Below are positions 27,787-36,599 of a stretch of 64,000 bases of DNA, one piece after another. The translations under genes were made by a program, and so were the position numbers. Within the stretch, counting starts at the first letter, position 1; the number at the start of each line of letters is the position of its first letter. A model generated the notes under the pieces. It saw only the letters and a program-made list of their open reading frames with translations. It ran no database searches and was not told the DNA's origin. The stretch is from Yersinia enterocolitica (GTDB lineage Bacteria > Pseudomonadota > Gammaproteobacteria > Enterobacterales > Enterobacteriaceae). The DNA is taken from assembly GCA_002082245.2 (NCBI GenBank), contig NBTC02000002.1, forward strand, positions 868,001 through 932,000, read 5' to 3'.

Positions 27787-28902
27787 ATGAAAATCAATAA
27801 TCATAAGTTACCTGAACATGCCCTAGGTGGGCAGCGTCAATTAACCAGCTTTCATTTCGGCCAGCAAGGTTTTGGTGAGAAAATCTATCTACAAGCTGGC
27901 CTGCATGCTGATGAACTGCCCGGCATGCTGGTATTACATTATCTTAAAAGATTACTGAGTCAGGCGGAACGGCGCGGTGAAATTCAGAGCGAAATAATTA
28001 TTGTGCCGCTTGCCAACCCGGTAGGTATTGCGCAAGTGCTCCTTAATAGTGGTATCGGCCGTTTTGATCTGGGCAGTGGCCGCAATTTCAACCGTGACTT
28101 CCCTGATCTGGCGCAAGGGGTACAAACGCGGCTGGCATCGCGGCCGCTCACTGATAGTGTTGGTATACAGCAACAAGTGCGAGTTGCCATGGTTGAGGCA
28201 TTGCAGGATTTGCCTGCCAGCAGTGAAGTTGCAGCGCTGCGCCAACACTTATTAAGACTGGCTTGTGATGCGGACCTGGTGCTGGATCTGCATTGTGATG
28301 ATCACGCTATTTTGCACATGTACGCTGATCCTGCCTGGCGTGAACCCGCCGAAACCTTGGCACGGTTCTTAGATATTGGCACCGTATTACTGTCGCAAGA
28401 TAGCGGTGGTGGATCCTTTGATGAGGCTTGCGGCTTGCCATGGCACCGGTTAGCGGCGCACTATCCGGCGTTAAAGCTTGAACCGGGTTGCATGGCGGTG
28501 ACGCTAGAATTACGGGGTCAACAGGATGTTAGCCACGCGTTGGCCAGTGCTGATGCCGAGCGTCTTTATCACTATTTGCAGTACCGTGGCGCAGTCAAAG
28601 GGCAATCTTTGGTTATTCCGCAGCGGGAAGTCACCCTGTTGCCGTTTACGGCGGGTGAGATAGTGACAGCACCTGCCAGTGGCATTCTGCTGTTATTACG
28701 CCAGCCGGGTGAATGGGTTGGGAAAGATGAAGTGGTAGCTGAAATTATTGATCCGCTCACCGATACGGTAAAAGCGGTTCGCGCTCAGGCTGGCGGCATT
28801 ATCTACGCCAGTCGGCGGGCACCTTTTGTCACGTTGGGGGCAGAAGTGATGAAAATTGCAGGCAAAACCCCCTACGCAGGTGGCGGGGGGTTAGCGTTGT
28901 GA
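27787..28902 (+). CDS. Succinylglutamate desuccinylase/aspartoacylase-family hydrolase
   Basis: A 371-residue zinc-dependent carboxypeptidase-fold (M14-like) hydrolase. Zinc ligands are in GLHADELPGMLVL (HxxE, near residue 38) and VLDLHCDDHAILHMY (near 160); the substrate Arg/Asn-type motif is SGRNFNRDFPD (near 96). The last third (from about residue 285) resembles a lipoyl/biotinyl-like beta domain with APASGILLLLRQPGEWVGK. Family members remove acyl groups from N-acyl amino acids. With the DDAH-like enzyme and the arginine-type importer, an N-acyl or otherwise blocked guanidino amino acid is a plausible substrate. Ribosome site AGGA at 27777-27780 supports the ATG. Confidence 0.82.
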   Translation: MKINNHKLPEHALGGQRQLTSFHFGQQGFGEKIYLQAGLHADELPGMLVLHYLKRLLSQAERRGEIQSEIIIVPLANPVGIAQVLLNSGIGRFDLGSGRNFNRDFPDLAQGVQTRLASRPLTDSVGIQQQVRVAMVEALQDLPASSEVAALRQHLLRLACDADLVLDLHCDDHAILHMYADPAWREPAETLARFLDIGTVLLSQDSGGGSFDEACGLPWHRLAAHYPALKLEPGCMAVTLELRGQQDVSHALASADAERLYHYLQYRGAVKGQSLVIPQREVTLLPFTAGEIVTAPASGILLLLRQPGEWVGKDEVVAEIIDPLTDTVKAVRAQAGGIIYASRRAPFVTLGAEVMKIAGKTPYAGGGGLAL

Positions 28903-28926
28903 TGTTATAGCGCAGCACGATTAATG

Positions 28927-30060
28927 TTACACACTCAGTTCACGTAACAGGGGGAAAGCCTGTTGGGTCTGTTGTTCGCTGACGACGAACGCGCGTAATT
29001 GCTGTGAGTTATCAGTGCCACGCGCCACTATCCCCTGCGCTGTCAGGCATATTTCCCAGTGGAGATCCTCGCGGTTGGTTTCGCCAGCGAAATAGAGCGG
29101 TAGATCAGGTGTTTTGACTTTAACTAACATCGGCGGCAGGGTGAGACACGCGGCTCCCCCTAGAATATTTTTTGCCAGTGTCATGGCTCCCACTAATATG
29201 GGCTGCAAAAATGGCAGTACTTTCCCCTCGACCTCGGCACAATCACCCACGGCAAAGATATCTGGATCAACCGTTTGCAACTGATTATTGACCTTAATAC
29301 CACGCCCAATATCGAGACCTGCGGCAGCGGCGAGGGCAGTTTCCGGCATTAAACCAATCGCGGCAATAACAGCATCAACGGTATACGTTTGACCCGCGCG
29401 AAGTTCTACTCGCAAGCCGTTGGTGACTTTTGTCACACTGAGCAATTCATTATTAAACACCAAAGTAACACCACTTTGGCTGAGGCGCTGTTGTAAGCGG
29501 CTACTGATCTCCACTGGTATCACAGAGGCTAGCAAACTGTGTGCCTTATCCACCAGAATCACCTGCTTACCAGAACGCTGTAGGTCCATTGCCAACTCCG
29601 TCCCGATTAACCCGCCGCCCAGCACTAAAACACGCGATGCCTTTTGCAACCTATCTTGATGTTGCCGGTATTCATTTTGGCTATTAAATGTAACGATCAT
29701 CTCGCTACCGGGCACGGTCGGAACCAGTGCAGACGCCCCGGTAGCCAGCACTAATTTATGGTAATTAAATCCCCGATCACCACAAAAAACGCGTTTAGTG
29801 TGCCGCTCAATGGCGGTGACCAACATCGCTGTATGCAAAGTAAGATTATTCTCTTCTGCAAACTTCTCGGCCGACAACCGGGTGAGATCGTCAGCGCTCT
29901 GCTGAAGACTAAATACATGACTTAAATCAGGTTTATTATAATCCACGCCACTGTCAGCGGCGATCATCTGGATTGGCACTTGTGGGTTAAGTTTACGGAT
30001 GTTTTTAACCACTTGGCGGGCGGCAAAACCTGAACCCACAATAATAATGTTATCTGTCAT
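28927..30060 (-). CDS. norW: NADH:flavorubredoxin reductase NorW
   Basis: A 377-residue FAD/NAD(P)-binding oxidoreductase. The FAD-binding IIIVGSGFAARQVVKNIRKL is at the N terminus, the NAD-binding RVLVLGGGLIGTELAMDL near 150, and the second FAD motif DIFAVGDCAEVEG near 268. It passes electrons from NADH to the rubredoxin domain of NorV. Start chosen at 30060, matching E. coli NorW; longer readings enter norV. It lies 11 bases after norV in the same operon, and sequence is close to E. coli throughout (DYNKPDLSHVFS, LVLATGAS, FLQPI). Confidence 0.94.
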   Translation of the reverse strand: MTDNIIIVGSGFAARQVVKNIRKLNPQVPIQMIAADSGVDYNKPDLSHVFSLQQSADDLTRLSAEKFAEENNLTLHTAMLVTAIERHTKRVFCGDRGFNYHKLVLATGASALVPTVPGSEMIVTFNSQNEYRQHQDRLQKASRVLVLGGGLIGTELAMDLQRSGKQVILVDKAHSLLASVIPVEISSRLQQRLSQSGVTLVFNNELLSVTKVTNGLRVELRAGQTYTVDAVIAAIGLMPETALAAAAGLDIGRGIKVNNQLQTVDPDIFAVGDCAEVEGKVLPFLQPILVGAMTLAKNILGGAACLTLPPMLVKVKTPDLPLYFAGETNREDLHWEICLTAQGIVARGTDNSQQLRAFVVSEQQTQQAFPLLRELSV

Positions 30061-30071
30061 AACATGCTCCA

Positions 30072-31511
30072 TTACAGTGGATCGAACACAGATTTGCCCA
30101 AGCCACACTCTGGGCAGAGGAAGAAGTCGGGGACATTTTCCCAACAGGTTCCCGGCTTAACCTCTTGAAGAGGCTCACCCAGTGCTGGGTCATATATCCA
30201 CTGGCAAACACTGCATTGCATTGAAATACCCAGATTCTGTTTCTCGGCGCGGGCCTTTTCTTGAGTGAGGGCGATAACGTCGTCAACCTCAGATAAATGG
30301 GGGGTCTCCAATGGATGAAGTGCCCATTCACGGGCAATTTTACGCCCATGTTCACGGCACTCTGCTAAAGCATCAGTATCAGGCCGCCATTTCATTTTTA
30401 AGGAGAGGGAGATATCAAACCCGGCATCCATCAGGCGAGTTTGAATGCGGTCAACCGCACCGCCAGTCCAGCCAAAGCTGCCAAATGCCGCAGCTTTTTT
30501 GTTACGGAAACGTAATCCGGCCAGTTCTTCGAGCATCCCGGCGATTTTTGGCATCATGACGTTGTTCATGGTGGAAGAACCCACTAAAACGCCTTTAGAA
30601 CGGAAGACCTGGGTGAGGATTTCATTTTTGTCATGGCGGGCAATGTTGTAGATCTTCACTGCCACACCGGGGTCGGTATCGTGAATACCCTGAGCAATAG
30701 CATCGGCCATCATGCGGGTATTATTTGACATGGTGTCATAGAAAATGGTTATCCGGTCTTCCTGATAATCTGCCGCCCAAGCCAGATATTGCGTGACAAT
30801 TTGGGTTGGATTATCGCGCCATACCACGCCATGGGAGGTGGCAATCATTGATACTGGCAGATTGAAACCAAGAATTTCATTGATTTTTGGTGTTACCAAG
30901 CGGCTGAAAGGGGTCAAAATGTTGGCATAATAGCGAGCGCACTGTTCATAAAGTTCGGTCTGATCGACCTCGTCATTAAACAGATGCTCATCACAGTAGT
31001 GCTGACCGAAAGCATCATTACTGAACAACACGGCATCACCCGTGATGTAAGTCATCATGCTGTCAGGCCAGTGCAGCATCGGCGTTTCAACAAAGATCAA
31101 TTGCTTACCGTTGCCGATATCTAAGGTATCGCCTGTTTTAACTGTAATGAAATTCCATTCAGGATGATGATGATGTCCGTTGATTGAGTCGATAGCATTG
31201 GCGGTGCAATAAATCGGAGTGTTGGGGATACGCGCCATTAACTCGGTTAATGCGCCGGCATGGTCTTCTTCTGCATGATTGATAACAATATAGTCGAGCG
31301 CATTTAAGTCGATCTCCCGTGCTAAATTGGCAACAAAATCTCGATCAAATTTCTGATCAACTGTATCGATCAGAATGTTCTTTTCTTCGCAGATTAAATA
31401 GCTGTTGTAACTGGTCCCTTTCAGGGTTTTGTACTCAGTACCATGGAAATCACGCACTTCCCAATCACGTTGCCCAACCCATTTGATATTATTCTTAACT
31501 TGAATCGCCAT
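30072..31511 (-). CDS. norV: Anaerobic nitric oxide reductase flavorubredoxin NorV
   Basis: A 479-residue enzyme that reduces NO to N2O in the cytoplasm under anaerobic conditions. Domains in order are a metallo-beta-lactamase-like diiron domain (ligands in [15 protein letters not shown], near residue 80), a flavodoxin domain from about 255 ([19 protein letters not shown]) and a C-terminal rubredoxin with two CxxC pairs ([10 protein letters not shown] and [15 protein letters not shown]). A good ribosome site (GAGGAA) precedes the ATG. It is transcribed with norW from a sigma-54 promoter at 31557-31571 controlled by the divergent norR. Confidence 0.95.
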   Translation of the reverse strand: MAIQVKNNIKWVGQRDWEVRDFHGTEYKTLKGTSYNSYLICEEKNILIDTVDQKFDRDFVANLAREIDLNALDYIVINHAEEDHAGALTELMARIPNTPIYCTANAIDSINGHHHHPEWNFITVKTGDTLDIGNGKQLIFVETPMLHWPDSMMTYITGDAVLFSNDAFGQHYCDEHLFNDEVDQTELYEQCARYYANILTPFSRLVTPKINEILGFNLPVSMIATSHGVVWRDNPTQIVTQYLAWAADYQEDRITIFYDTMSNNTRMMADAIAQGIHDTDPGVAVKIYNIARHDKNEILTQVFRSKGVLVGSSTMNNVMMPKIAGMLEELAGLRFRNKKAAAFGSFGWTGGAVDRIQTRLMDAGFDISLSLKMKWRPDTDALAECREHGRKIAREWALHPLETPHLSEVDDVIALTQEKARAEKQNLGISMQCSVCQWIYDPALGEPLQEVKPGTCWENVPDFFLCPECGLGKSVFDPL

Positions 31512-31556
31512 GAACCGTTCCTCAACTAAAATAAATGATTTACCTCACCTTAGAGA

Positions 31557-31571
31557 GCAAATAGCGTGCCA
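31557..31571 (-). promoter_or_regulatory. Sigma-54 promoter of norVW
   Basis: On the minus strand the sequence is TGGCACGCTATTTGC, a full match to the -24/-12 consensus TGGCAC-N5-TTGC in spacing and key bases. It is 46 bases before the norV ATG. Confidence 0.9.
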
Positions 31572-31613
31572 TGATTTATAGTATTGATTTTAATCATATA
31601 AAAATTAAAGTTA

Positions 31614-31669
31614 GTCATTATGACATTGATGTGTCATTGTCATAATGACTAACACTATGTCGGAATGAC
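31614..31669. promoter_or_regulatory. Three NorR binding sites
   Basis: GTCATTATGAC (31614-31624), GTCATAATGAC (31639-31649) and GTCGGAATGAC (31659-31669) all match the NorR core GTCA-N3-TGAC, the third with one change. Three enhancer sites upstream of norVW are characteristic of NorR-regulated promoters in E. coli. Confidence 0.9.
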
Positions 31670-31674
31670 AGAAT

Positions 31675-33216
31675 ATGAGTTTATCCATTCAGTCACTGGC
31701 CAAAATAGCCATTGAGCTACAGGGCGGCTTATCAGGGCAAGATCGTTTTCAGACGTTAGTCAGTAGCTTGCGGCAATTACTGCAATGCGATGCCTCGGCA
31801 CTTTTACGTTATGAACATCAATTGTTCCGCCCCTTGGCCATTGATGGTTTATCGCCTGATGTGTTGGGGCGGCGTTTTTCGTTGTCATCCCATCCGCGAT
31901 TAGAGGCCATTGCCCGGGCAGGGAATGTGGTCCGTTTCCCGACTGACAGCCATCTGCCTGATCCCTATGACGGCCTGATCCCGGGCCATGATGAGCTAAA
32001 AGTCCATGCCTGTATTGGTCTGCCCTTGTTTGCTGATCAAACACTTATTGGTGCATTAACTTTCGACAGTATGAACCCGCTGCAATTTGATGGATTCAGT
32101 GATGAAGAGCTTAAACTGATTGGCGTATTAGCGGCCTCGGCATTGAATAATGCACTTTTAGTCGATGTGTTGGAGAAGCAAGCGCTCCCTACGGTTAGTT
32201 CATTAAGCATCCAAAAACAAGCCACACCAAGCTCGGAAGACGAGATGATTGGCCTGTCACCGTTGATACTGCAACTAAAACATGAGATAGGGGTGGTAGC
32301 AGGTTCAGAACTGAATGTGCTAATCACCGGAGAGACGGGGGTAGGTAAAGAGTTGGTTGCTCAGGCAATTCATCATTTATCACCCAGAGCTGCGAAGGCA
32401 TTAATCTATTTAAACTGTGCCGCCTTGCCCGAGAATGTGGCGGAGAGCGAATTATTTGGCCATGTGAAGGGGGCTTTCACCGGTGCAATACATGACCGAA
32501 CCGGTAAGTTCGAAATTGCCGACAATGGCACACTATTTCTTGATGAGATAGGCGAGCTTTCTTTGGTACTTCAGGCCAAATTACTCCGTGTTATTCAGTA
32601 CGGCGACTTACAGCGCGTCGGTGACGACAGTACCAAGCGGGTGAATGTGCGTATTATTGCTGCTACCAATTGTGATCTTAAACAAGCAGTTATCGAAGGG
32701 CACTTTCGCGTTGATCTGTTTCACCGTTTGAGTGTATTCCCGTTACATGTTCCACCGTTACGGGAACGGAAAGGGGATATTGTCCTGTTAGCAGGATTTT
32801 TTGTGGAGCGGATAAGAAAGAAACTGGGGCTTCAGCAGTTGGGCATCCCGGCAACCACACTAACCTTGCTAGAGAATTACAGTTGGCCCGGAAATGTGCG
32901 TGAATTGGAACATGCTATTTATCGTGCTGCGGTATTAGCGCGTGCCTCACAACCGGCGACAGAATCTGCGCAACTGCATGCTGACTTATTTAATATTACA
33001 GTCACCACTATATCGGGTATTTCACCGATATCAGTCAGTGAGGACCAAGGTAGCGCGCCTGTAGACCTGCAAGCGGCGACCCGTGATTTTCAGCGGCAGG
33101 TTATCATGCAGGTTCTTCAGGAGCATGGGATGAATTGGTCGGCATCTGCTCGTGCGCTAAACCTTGACGCAGGCAACCTCCATCGTCTTGCCAAACGGCT
33201 CGGCATAAAACGATAG
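31675..33216 (+). CDS. norR: NO-responsive sigma-54 activator NorR
   Basis: A 513-residue enhancer-binding protein. The N-terminal GAF domain (about 1-170) binds NO through a mononuclear iron. The central AAA+ domain has Walker [16 protein letters not shown] (near 222), the sigma-54-contacting GAFTGA motif, and Walker [12 protein letters not shown]. The C-terminal Fis-type helix-turn-helix is [21 protein letters not shown]. It is divergent from norVW, with its own start only five bases from the third NorR site, so autoregulation is likely. Confidence 0.95.
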   Translation: MSLSIQSLAKIAIELQGGLSGQDRFQTLVSSLRQLLQCDASALLRYEHQLFRPLAIDGLSPDVLGRRFSLSSHPRLEAIARAGNVVRFPTDSHLPDPYDGLIPGHDELKVHACIGLPLFADQTLIGALTFDSMNPLQFDGFSDEELKLIGVLAASALNNALLVDVLEKQALPTVSSLSIQKQATPSSEDEMIGLSPLILQLKHEIGVVAGSELNVLITGETGVGKELVAQAIHHLSPRAAKALIYLNCAALPENVAESELFGHVKGAFTGAIHDRTGKFEIADNGTLFLDEIGELSLVLQAKLLRVIQYGDLQRVGDDSTKRVNVRIIAATNCDLKQAVIEGHFRVDLFHRLSVFPLHVPPLRERKGDIVLLAGFFVERIRKKLGLQQLGIPATTLTLLENYSWPGNVRELEHAIYRAAVLARASQPATESAQLHADLFNITVTTISGISPISVSEDQGSAPVDLQAATRDFQRQVIMQVLQEHGMNWSASARALNLDAGNLHRLAKRLGIKR

Positions 33217-33280
33217 GAGGCCGCCGTCACCAACAGTCCATTTTATCCAACGGTTAGTGACGTGCCTGGGTAAATGAGCA

Positions 33281-33415
33281 TTAACCGGATAAGGAATCAG
33301 GATTTTCGGCAATGAAACGTTCGGCATCCTCAACCATCGAAGAGGTGCCGACAAAGAAGGGGACTCGTTGATGTAATTGCTCTGGTGGAATATCCAGAAT
33401 ACGATTTTTCCCCTT
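33281..33415 (-). pseudogene. Remnant of a class I fructose-1,6-bisphosphatase gene (3' end)
   Basis: In one minus-strand frame the sequence encodes [19 protein letters not shown], then [17 protein letters not shown] and a stop at 33281-33283, matching the C terminus of Fbp-type enzymes. Upstream the frame is broken by a TAA near 33420, and the rest of an Fbp-type enzyme (over 280 residues) is absent. The segment between it and the symporter gene (33421-33523) reads EVAGIASEEEGIVIFED in the same frame, which I cannot place. This is a decayed gene fragment, not a working gene. Confidence 0.6.
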
Positions 33416-33523
33416 TTGTGATTATGCATCTTCAAATATGACAATTCCCTCTTCCTCAGAAGCGATACCTGCCACTTCCCCACGAGCGTTTTCATGATAC
33501 GGTCCCTGAATCTACAGTAGTCA

Positions 33524-35050
33524 TCAGTCCTCTGATGTCAGCTCGGTCAATTTTTCTGCCGGTTTCTTTTGACCAAGTGGGTTATTCCCCCAGCACTGTT
33601 CATATTTCCAACCTGTCAGTTCTTCAATCGTTGCGCGGGGGCCAGCAGCAATGTCAGCTATCGCACCACCGGCCTTAATCCGGGCAATTTCTTCCAACAG
33701 AACCATATGACTCTTTCTGTCGAGTTTCATCTGTGTGGTATAAAAAATTGCCACTAATGCCAGTGCGGTTACACCGATAGCAAAGACGCCAACAATCGCC
33801 TGAACCGCGGTTTCTGGTTGCACCGACTGACCAGAGACAAAGCCAAATCTGCTGAGTGTCCAGCCCATCGCAAACACAATAACCGAACGAACCATTTTGC
33901 CAGCGAATGTCATTGCACCCGCATATAGACCCTCACGCCGACGCCCCGTGAGAACTTCATCTACATCAGCGAGGAAGGTATAAACGGTCCAGGGAATATA
34001 ATAAATACCGCCGGTACTCAGACCAAAAACAACGGTGATTGCGAATAATACAATGACAGTGGTCGTGTCAGACCAACCGGTAAAATAGAGCGCGGCATAG
34101 GCAAAAACACTGACAATCACCACCTGCAATGCAATACGGAAAGGACGGGCGAAGCCCATTTTCACACAGATGCCGATAAAGAATGCGGTCGAGATCAGTT
34201 GCATAATCGAACTGAAGCTATTGAGTTGCGACACCAGAACAGCACTTTGGCGTAAACCGAAAATGATAAAGTAGGTGAATGAGGAAGCGAATAACCACTC
34301 GGCACCAAATCCAAATAGATACATCCCTAAATGTTTACGGAAAATACGGAGCCGAAATGTTGACGCCATATCAATACACATTTTTTTCAGCGCCTGAAAC
34401 AAACTACTGGTGGTCTCTTTGACCACTTCACTGGCCGGGCGCTCCCAAGAAGAAACGTACAGGAAGATCATGGCACAACACATGATAGCTCCATATGCGA
34501 TGCCGGTATAAAGGAAGGGGGCCGGAGAATCCTTGCCATAGAGCGCAATAAATTGCCCTGGAATAAAGGCCGCCATAAAGTTGGCAACTTTTCCGAATAT
34601 CGCTTTTGATCCCGTCAACTTGGAGCGCTTAGCAAAATCGGTTGTCATCTCTGTGGCTAGCGTTTCGTATGGCACCATGATCGAGGTGTAGATCAATTCA
34701 AACATGGCATAGGTTATCAAGTAGTACCAAAAGCCAAAACCACTCACCCAAAGTAGGGGATAGAACAAGACCAGCGGAGTACCGATGAGGATAAAGAAGC
34801 GACGACGACCAAACATGCGGCCAAGGCGGGTGTTATAAAAGTTATCGGTGATGTAGCCCATGATAGGGTTACTGATGGCATCAAGAATGCTGGCTAGAGA
34901 GAATATGGCGGCAGCCTCAACGACAGAAAGTCCACAAAACGTGGTATAGAAATACATAAGCCACGCGCCACTGATCGCCAATGCACCACTGCCCAACAGG
35001 TTTGCACTGCCGTATGCAACCGTGTGCCTGATGGTTATTTTCTTTTCCAT
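33524..35050 (-). CDS. GPH-family sugar:cation symporter, oligogalacturonide (TogT)-like
   Basis: A 508-residue, 12-helix glycoside-pentoside-hexuronide symporter (MelB/UidB/TogT group). Landmarks are ISNPIMGYITDNFYNTRLGRMFGRRRFF in the first half (a loop typical of the family) and DEVLTGRRREGLYAGAM near residue 380. Start at 35050, preceded by GAAGGGA. Directly upstream is a KdgR-type operator (35070-35084) and a CRP-like site (35133-35148), which argue for a pectin/hexuronate substrate such as oligogalacturonides. No pectinase gene is adjacent; downstream is only the Fbp remnant. Confidence 0.78.
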   Translation of the reverse strand: MEKKITIRHTVAYGSANLLGSGALAISGAWLMYFYTTFCGLSVVEAAAIFSLASILDAISNPIMGYITDNFYNTRLGRMFGRRRFFILIGTPLVLFYPLLWVSGFGFWYYLITYAMFELIYTSIMVPYETLATEMTTDFAKRSKLTGSKAIFGKVANFMAAFIPGQFIALYGKDSPAPFLYTGIAYGAIMCCAMIFLYVSSWERPASEVVKETTSSLFQALKKMCIDMASTFRLRIFRKHLGMYLFGFGAEWLFASSFTYFIIFGLRQSAVLVSQLNSFSSIMQLISTAFFIGICVKMGFARPFRIALQVVIVSVFAYAALYFTGWSDTTTVIVLFAITVVFGLSTGGIYYIPWTVYTFLADVDEVLTGRRREGLYAGAMTFAGKMVRSVIVFAMGWTLSRFGFVSGQSVQPETAVQAIVGVFAIGVTALALVAIFYTTQMKLDRKSHMVLLEEIARIKAGGAIADIAAGPRATIEELTGWKYEQCWGNNPLGQKKPAEKLTELTSED

Positions 35051-35069
35051 TTGCATCCCTTCATTTAAA

Positions 35070-35084
35070 TGAAACAATGTTTCA
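35070..35084. promoter_or_regulatory. KdgR-box operator of the symporter gene
   Basis: TGAAACA-A-TGTTTCA is a perfect inverted repeat with flanking AAA and TATT, closely matching the KdgR operator of pectin catabolism genes. It sits 20 bases upstream of the symporter ATG. Confidence 0.7.
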
Positions 35085-35132
35085 TATTTATCGATCTTGC
35101 GTTTTTTTATAATCCTCTTGCTGTGTTTAAAA

Positions 35133-35148
35133 TGAGATCACGATCACG
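35133..35148. promoter_or_regulatory. CRP site candidate upstream of the symporter
   Basis: TGAGA-N6-TCACG matches the CRP consensus in eight of ten key positions and lies about 50 bases beyond the KdgR box, a common pairing for pectin genes. Confidence 0.5.
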
Positions 35149-35288
35149 ATCTGGTGGGTTGTATGAAAAAAAACGCATTTTTTATGAATAAATATCTATA
35201 TCTGAATCTCGCTAGAAGAGTTTCTGTGGCTTGCGGGCGGGGAAGGTGTCGCTCAATAATCATAAGCATTATGCAGAGTTACTGTTTT

Positions 35289-35304
35289 TGTGATCCACAT
35301 CACA
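35289..35304 (+). promoter_or_regulatory. Perfect CRP site (distal)
   Basis: TGTGATCCACATCACA is a perfect match to TGTGA-N6-TCACA. It lies 107 bases before the ATG of the 32-codon ORF at 35396. Confidence 0.8.
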
Positions 35305-35345
35305 AAAATATTGAAATGCTGTTTTAAAAACGGTAAGCTTTATTT

Positions 35346-35361
35346 AGTGATACAGATCACA
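35346..35361 (+). promoter_or_regulatory. Near-perfect CRP site (proximal)
   Basis: AGTGA-N6-TCACA matches nine of ten key positions and is 57 bp from the distal site, close to an integral number of helical turns. It lies 50 bases before the 32-codon ORF. Confidence 0.65.
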
Positions 35362-35395
35362 CAAATAAATCTCAACGCTCTCAGAGGAACAGCCA

Positions 35396-35494
35396 ATGAA
35401 ACACTTAAATGACATCAGTAAATTGTTTGAAAAACTGGGCGATGCTTACGATGATTTCTGCCAGCGTATTGGCTCTATTGTTTCTCCATTTTGA
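35396..35494 (+). CDS. Small CRP-flanked ORF, 32 residues
   Basis: The ORF encodes MKHLNDISKLFEKLGDAY and ends in RIGSIVSPF. The ribosome site AGAGGAA is at good spacing. Two strong CRP sites lie upstream and a rho-independent terminator follows at 35527-35557, so the whole forms a self-contained short transcript of perhaps 150-200 nt. The peptide is predicted to form an amphipathic helix, not a membrane-spanning segment. I recognise no named homologue. It could be a small regulatory protein, or the coding part of a dual-function small RNA. Confidence 0.6.
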   Translation: MKHLNDISKLFEKLGDAYDDFCQRIGSIVSPF

Positions 35495-35526
35495 TGGGGT
35501 ACAGTAGCTGTAGTCACTCGAGTTAG

Positions 35527-35557
35527 AAAAAGGCGTAAACAGAGTTTATCGCCTTTT
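35527..35557 (+). terminator. Rho-independent terminator of the small ORF unit
   Basis: AAAAGGCGTAAAC and GTTTATCGCCTTTT form a long stem (one bulged T) around an AGA loop, ending in a T run. It also faces yghU on the other strand. Confidence 0.8.
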
Positions 35558-35587
35558 ACTAGTCGAATTGACTTGATCGCTTATGAG

Positions 35588-36436
35588 CTATAAGTGATCG
35601 AAATCTGATGCGTCGTGGCGCTCAGGCAACTGCTCATTTGGTTCTCCCCAGGTCCGATTGACGATACGCCCCCGTTGCACGGCTGGTCGTTTCGCAATAT
35701 TCTCCGTCCAACGTATCAAGTGGGTATAGGATTTAACATCCAGGAATTCCCCGGCTTCATATTGCAAGCCTAAAACCAAATTGCCATACCACGGCCAGAT
35801 GGCGATATCGGCAATCGAATATTCATCCCCTGCAATATACTCATGTGTTTTGAGCTGAGTATTGAGCAAATCAAGCTGGCGTTTAGCTTCCATGGTAAAA
35901 CGGTCAATTGCGTATTCGATTTTTACCGGTGCGTAATGATAAAAATGACCAAAACCCCCGCCTAAATAAGGTGCCGCGCCCTGTAGCCAGAATAACCAGT
36001 TCAGTGCTTCCGTTCTCTGTGCGTGATCTTTTGGCAGGAAATGGCCGAACTTATCCGCCAGATAAAGCAAAATAGCACCGGACTCAAAAACTCTCACCGG
36101 AGTCGGCGTTGAGTGATCCATCAGCGCGGGGATTTTTGAATTAGGATTCACTGCGACAAAACCACTTGAGAACTGGTCGCCTTCACTTATTCGAATCAAG
36201 TGGGCATCGTACTCTGCGCCTTTCTCGCCCAGCGCCAATAACTCCTCCAGCAGAATAGTGACCTTCTGGCCGTTGGGTGTCGCCATGGAGTAAAGCTGTA
36301 ACGGATGTTTGCCAACAGGCAGGACCGCTTCATGACGTGCACCTGCCGTTGGGCGGTTGATTTTGGACCATACACCGCCACTCTCGTTATTTTCCGTCCA
36401 GACCTTTGGAGGCTGGTATTCGTTATCTTTCATCAT
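35588..36436 (-). CDS. yghU: Glutathione S-transferase-like disulfide-bond oxidoreductase YghU
   Basis: A 282-residue GST-superfamily protein, very similar to E. coli YghU. The thioredoxin-like N domain starts near residue 45 (PLQLYSMATPNGQKVTILLEELLAL) with the characteristic TPNGQKV motif that binds glutathione; FESGAILLYLADKFG follows near 115. The all-helical C domain has WLFWLQGAAPYLGGGFGHFYHYAP and ends ERHDASDFDHL. E. coli YghU has disulfide-bond reductase activity. Two in-frame ATGs (36436 and 36433) are equally possible starts. It is a single gene. Confidence 0.93.
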   Translation of the reverse strand: MMKDNEYQPPKVWTENNESGGVWSKINRPTAGARHEAVLPVGKHPLQLYSMATPNGQKVTILLEELLALGEKGAEYDAHLIRISEGDQFSSGFVAVNPNSKIPALMDHSTPTPVRVFESGAILLYLADKFGHFLPKDHAQRTEALNWLFWLQGAAPYLGGGFGHFYHYAPVKIEYAIDRFTMEAKRQLDLLNTQLKTHEYIAGDEYSIADIAIWPWYGNLVLGLQYEAGEFLDVKSYTHLIRWTENIAKRPAVQRGRIVNRTWGEPNEQLPERHDASDFDHL

Positions 36437-36599
36437 TGATTACCTTATTTCAGAATGAATACGAACTTAATAATACGCATAGTGATTATGCATCAATAAT
36501 AAAAGATAACAGGGATAATATTTGTTGTTAAGCGGCAGGCATGGACCGGGCACAGTTGGCAGTAGGCCAAAAGAGCATTACCAGTAAGCATGAGGTCAC

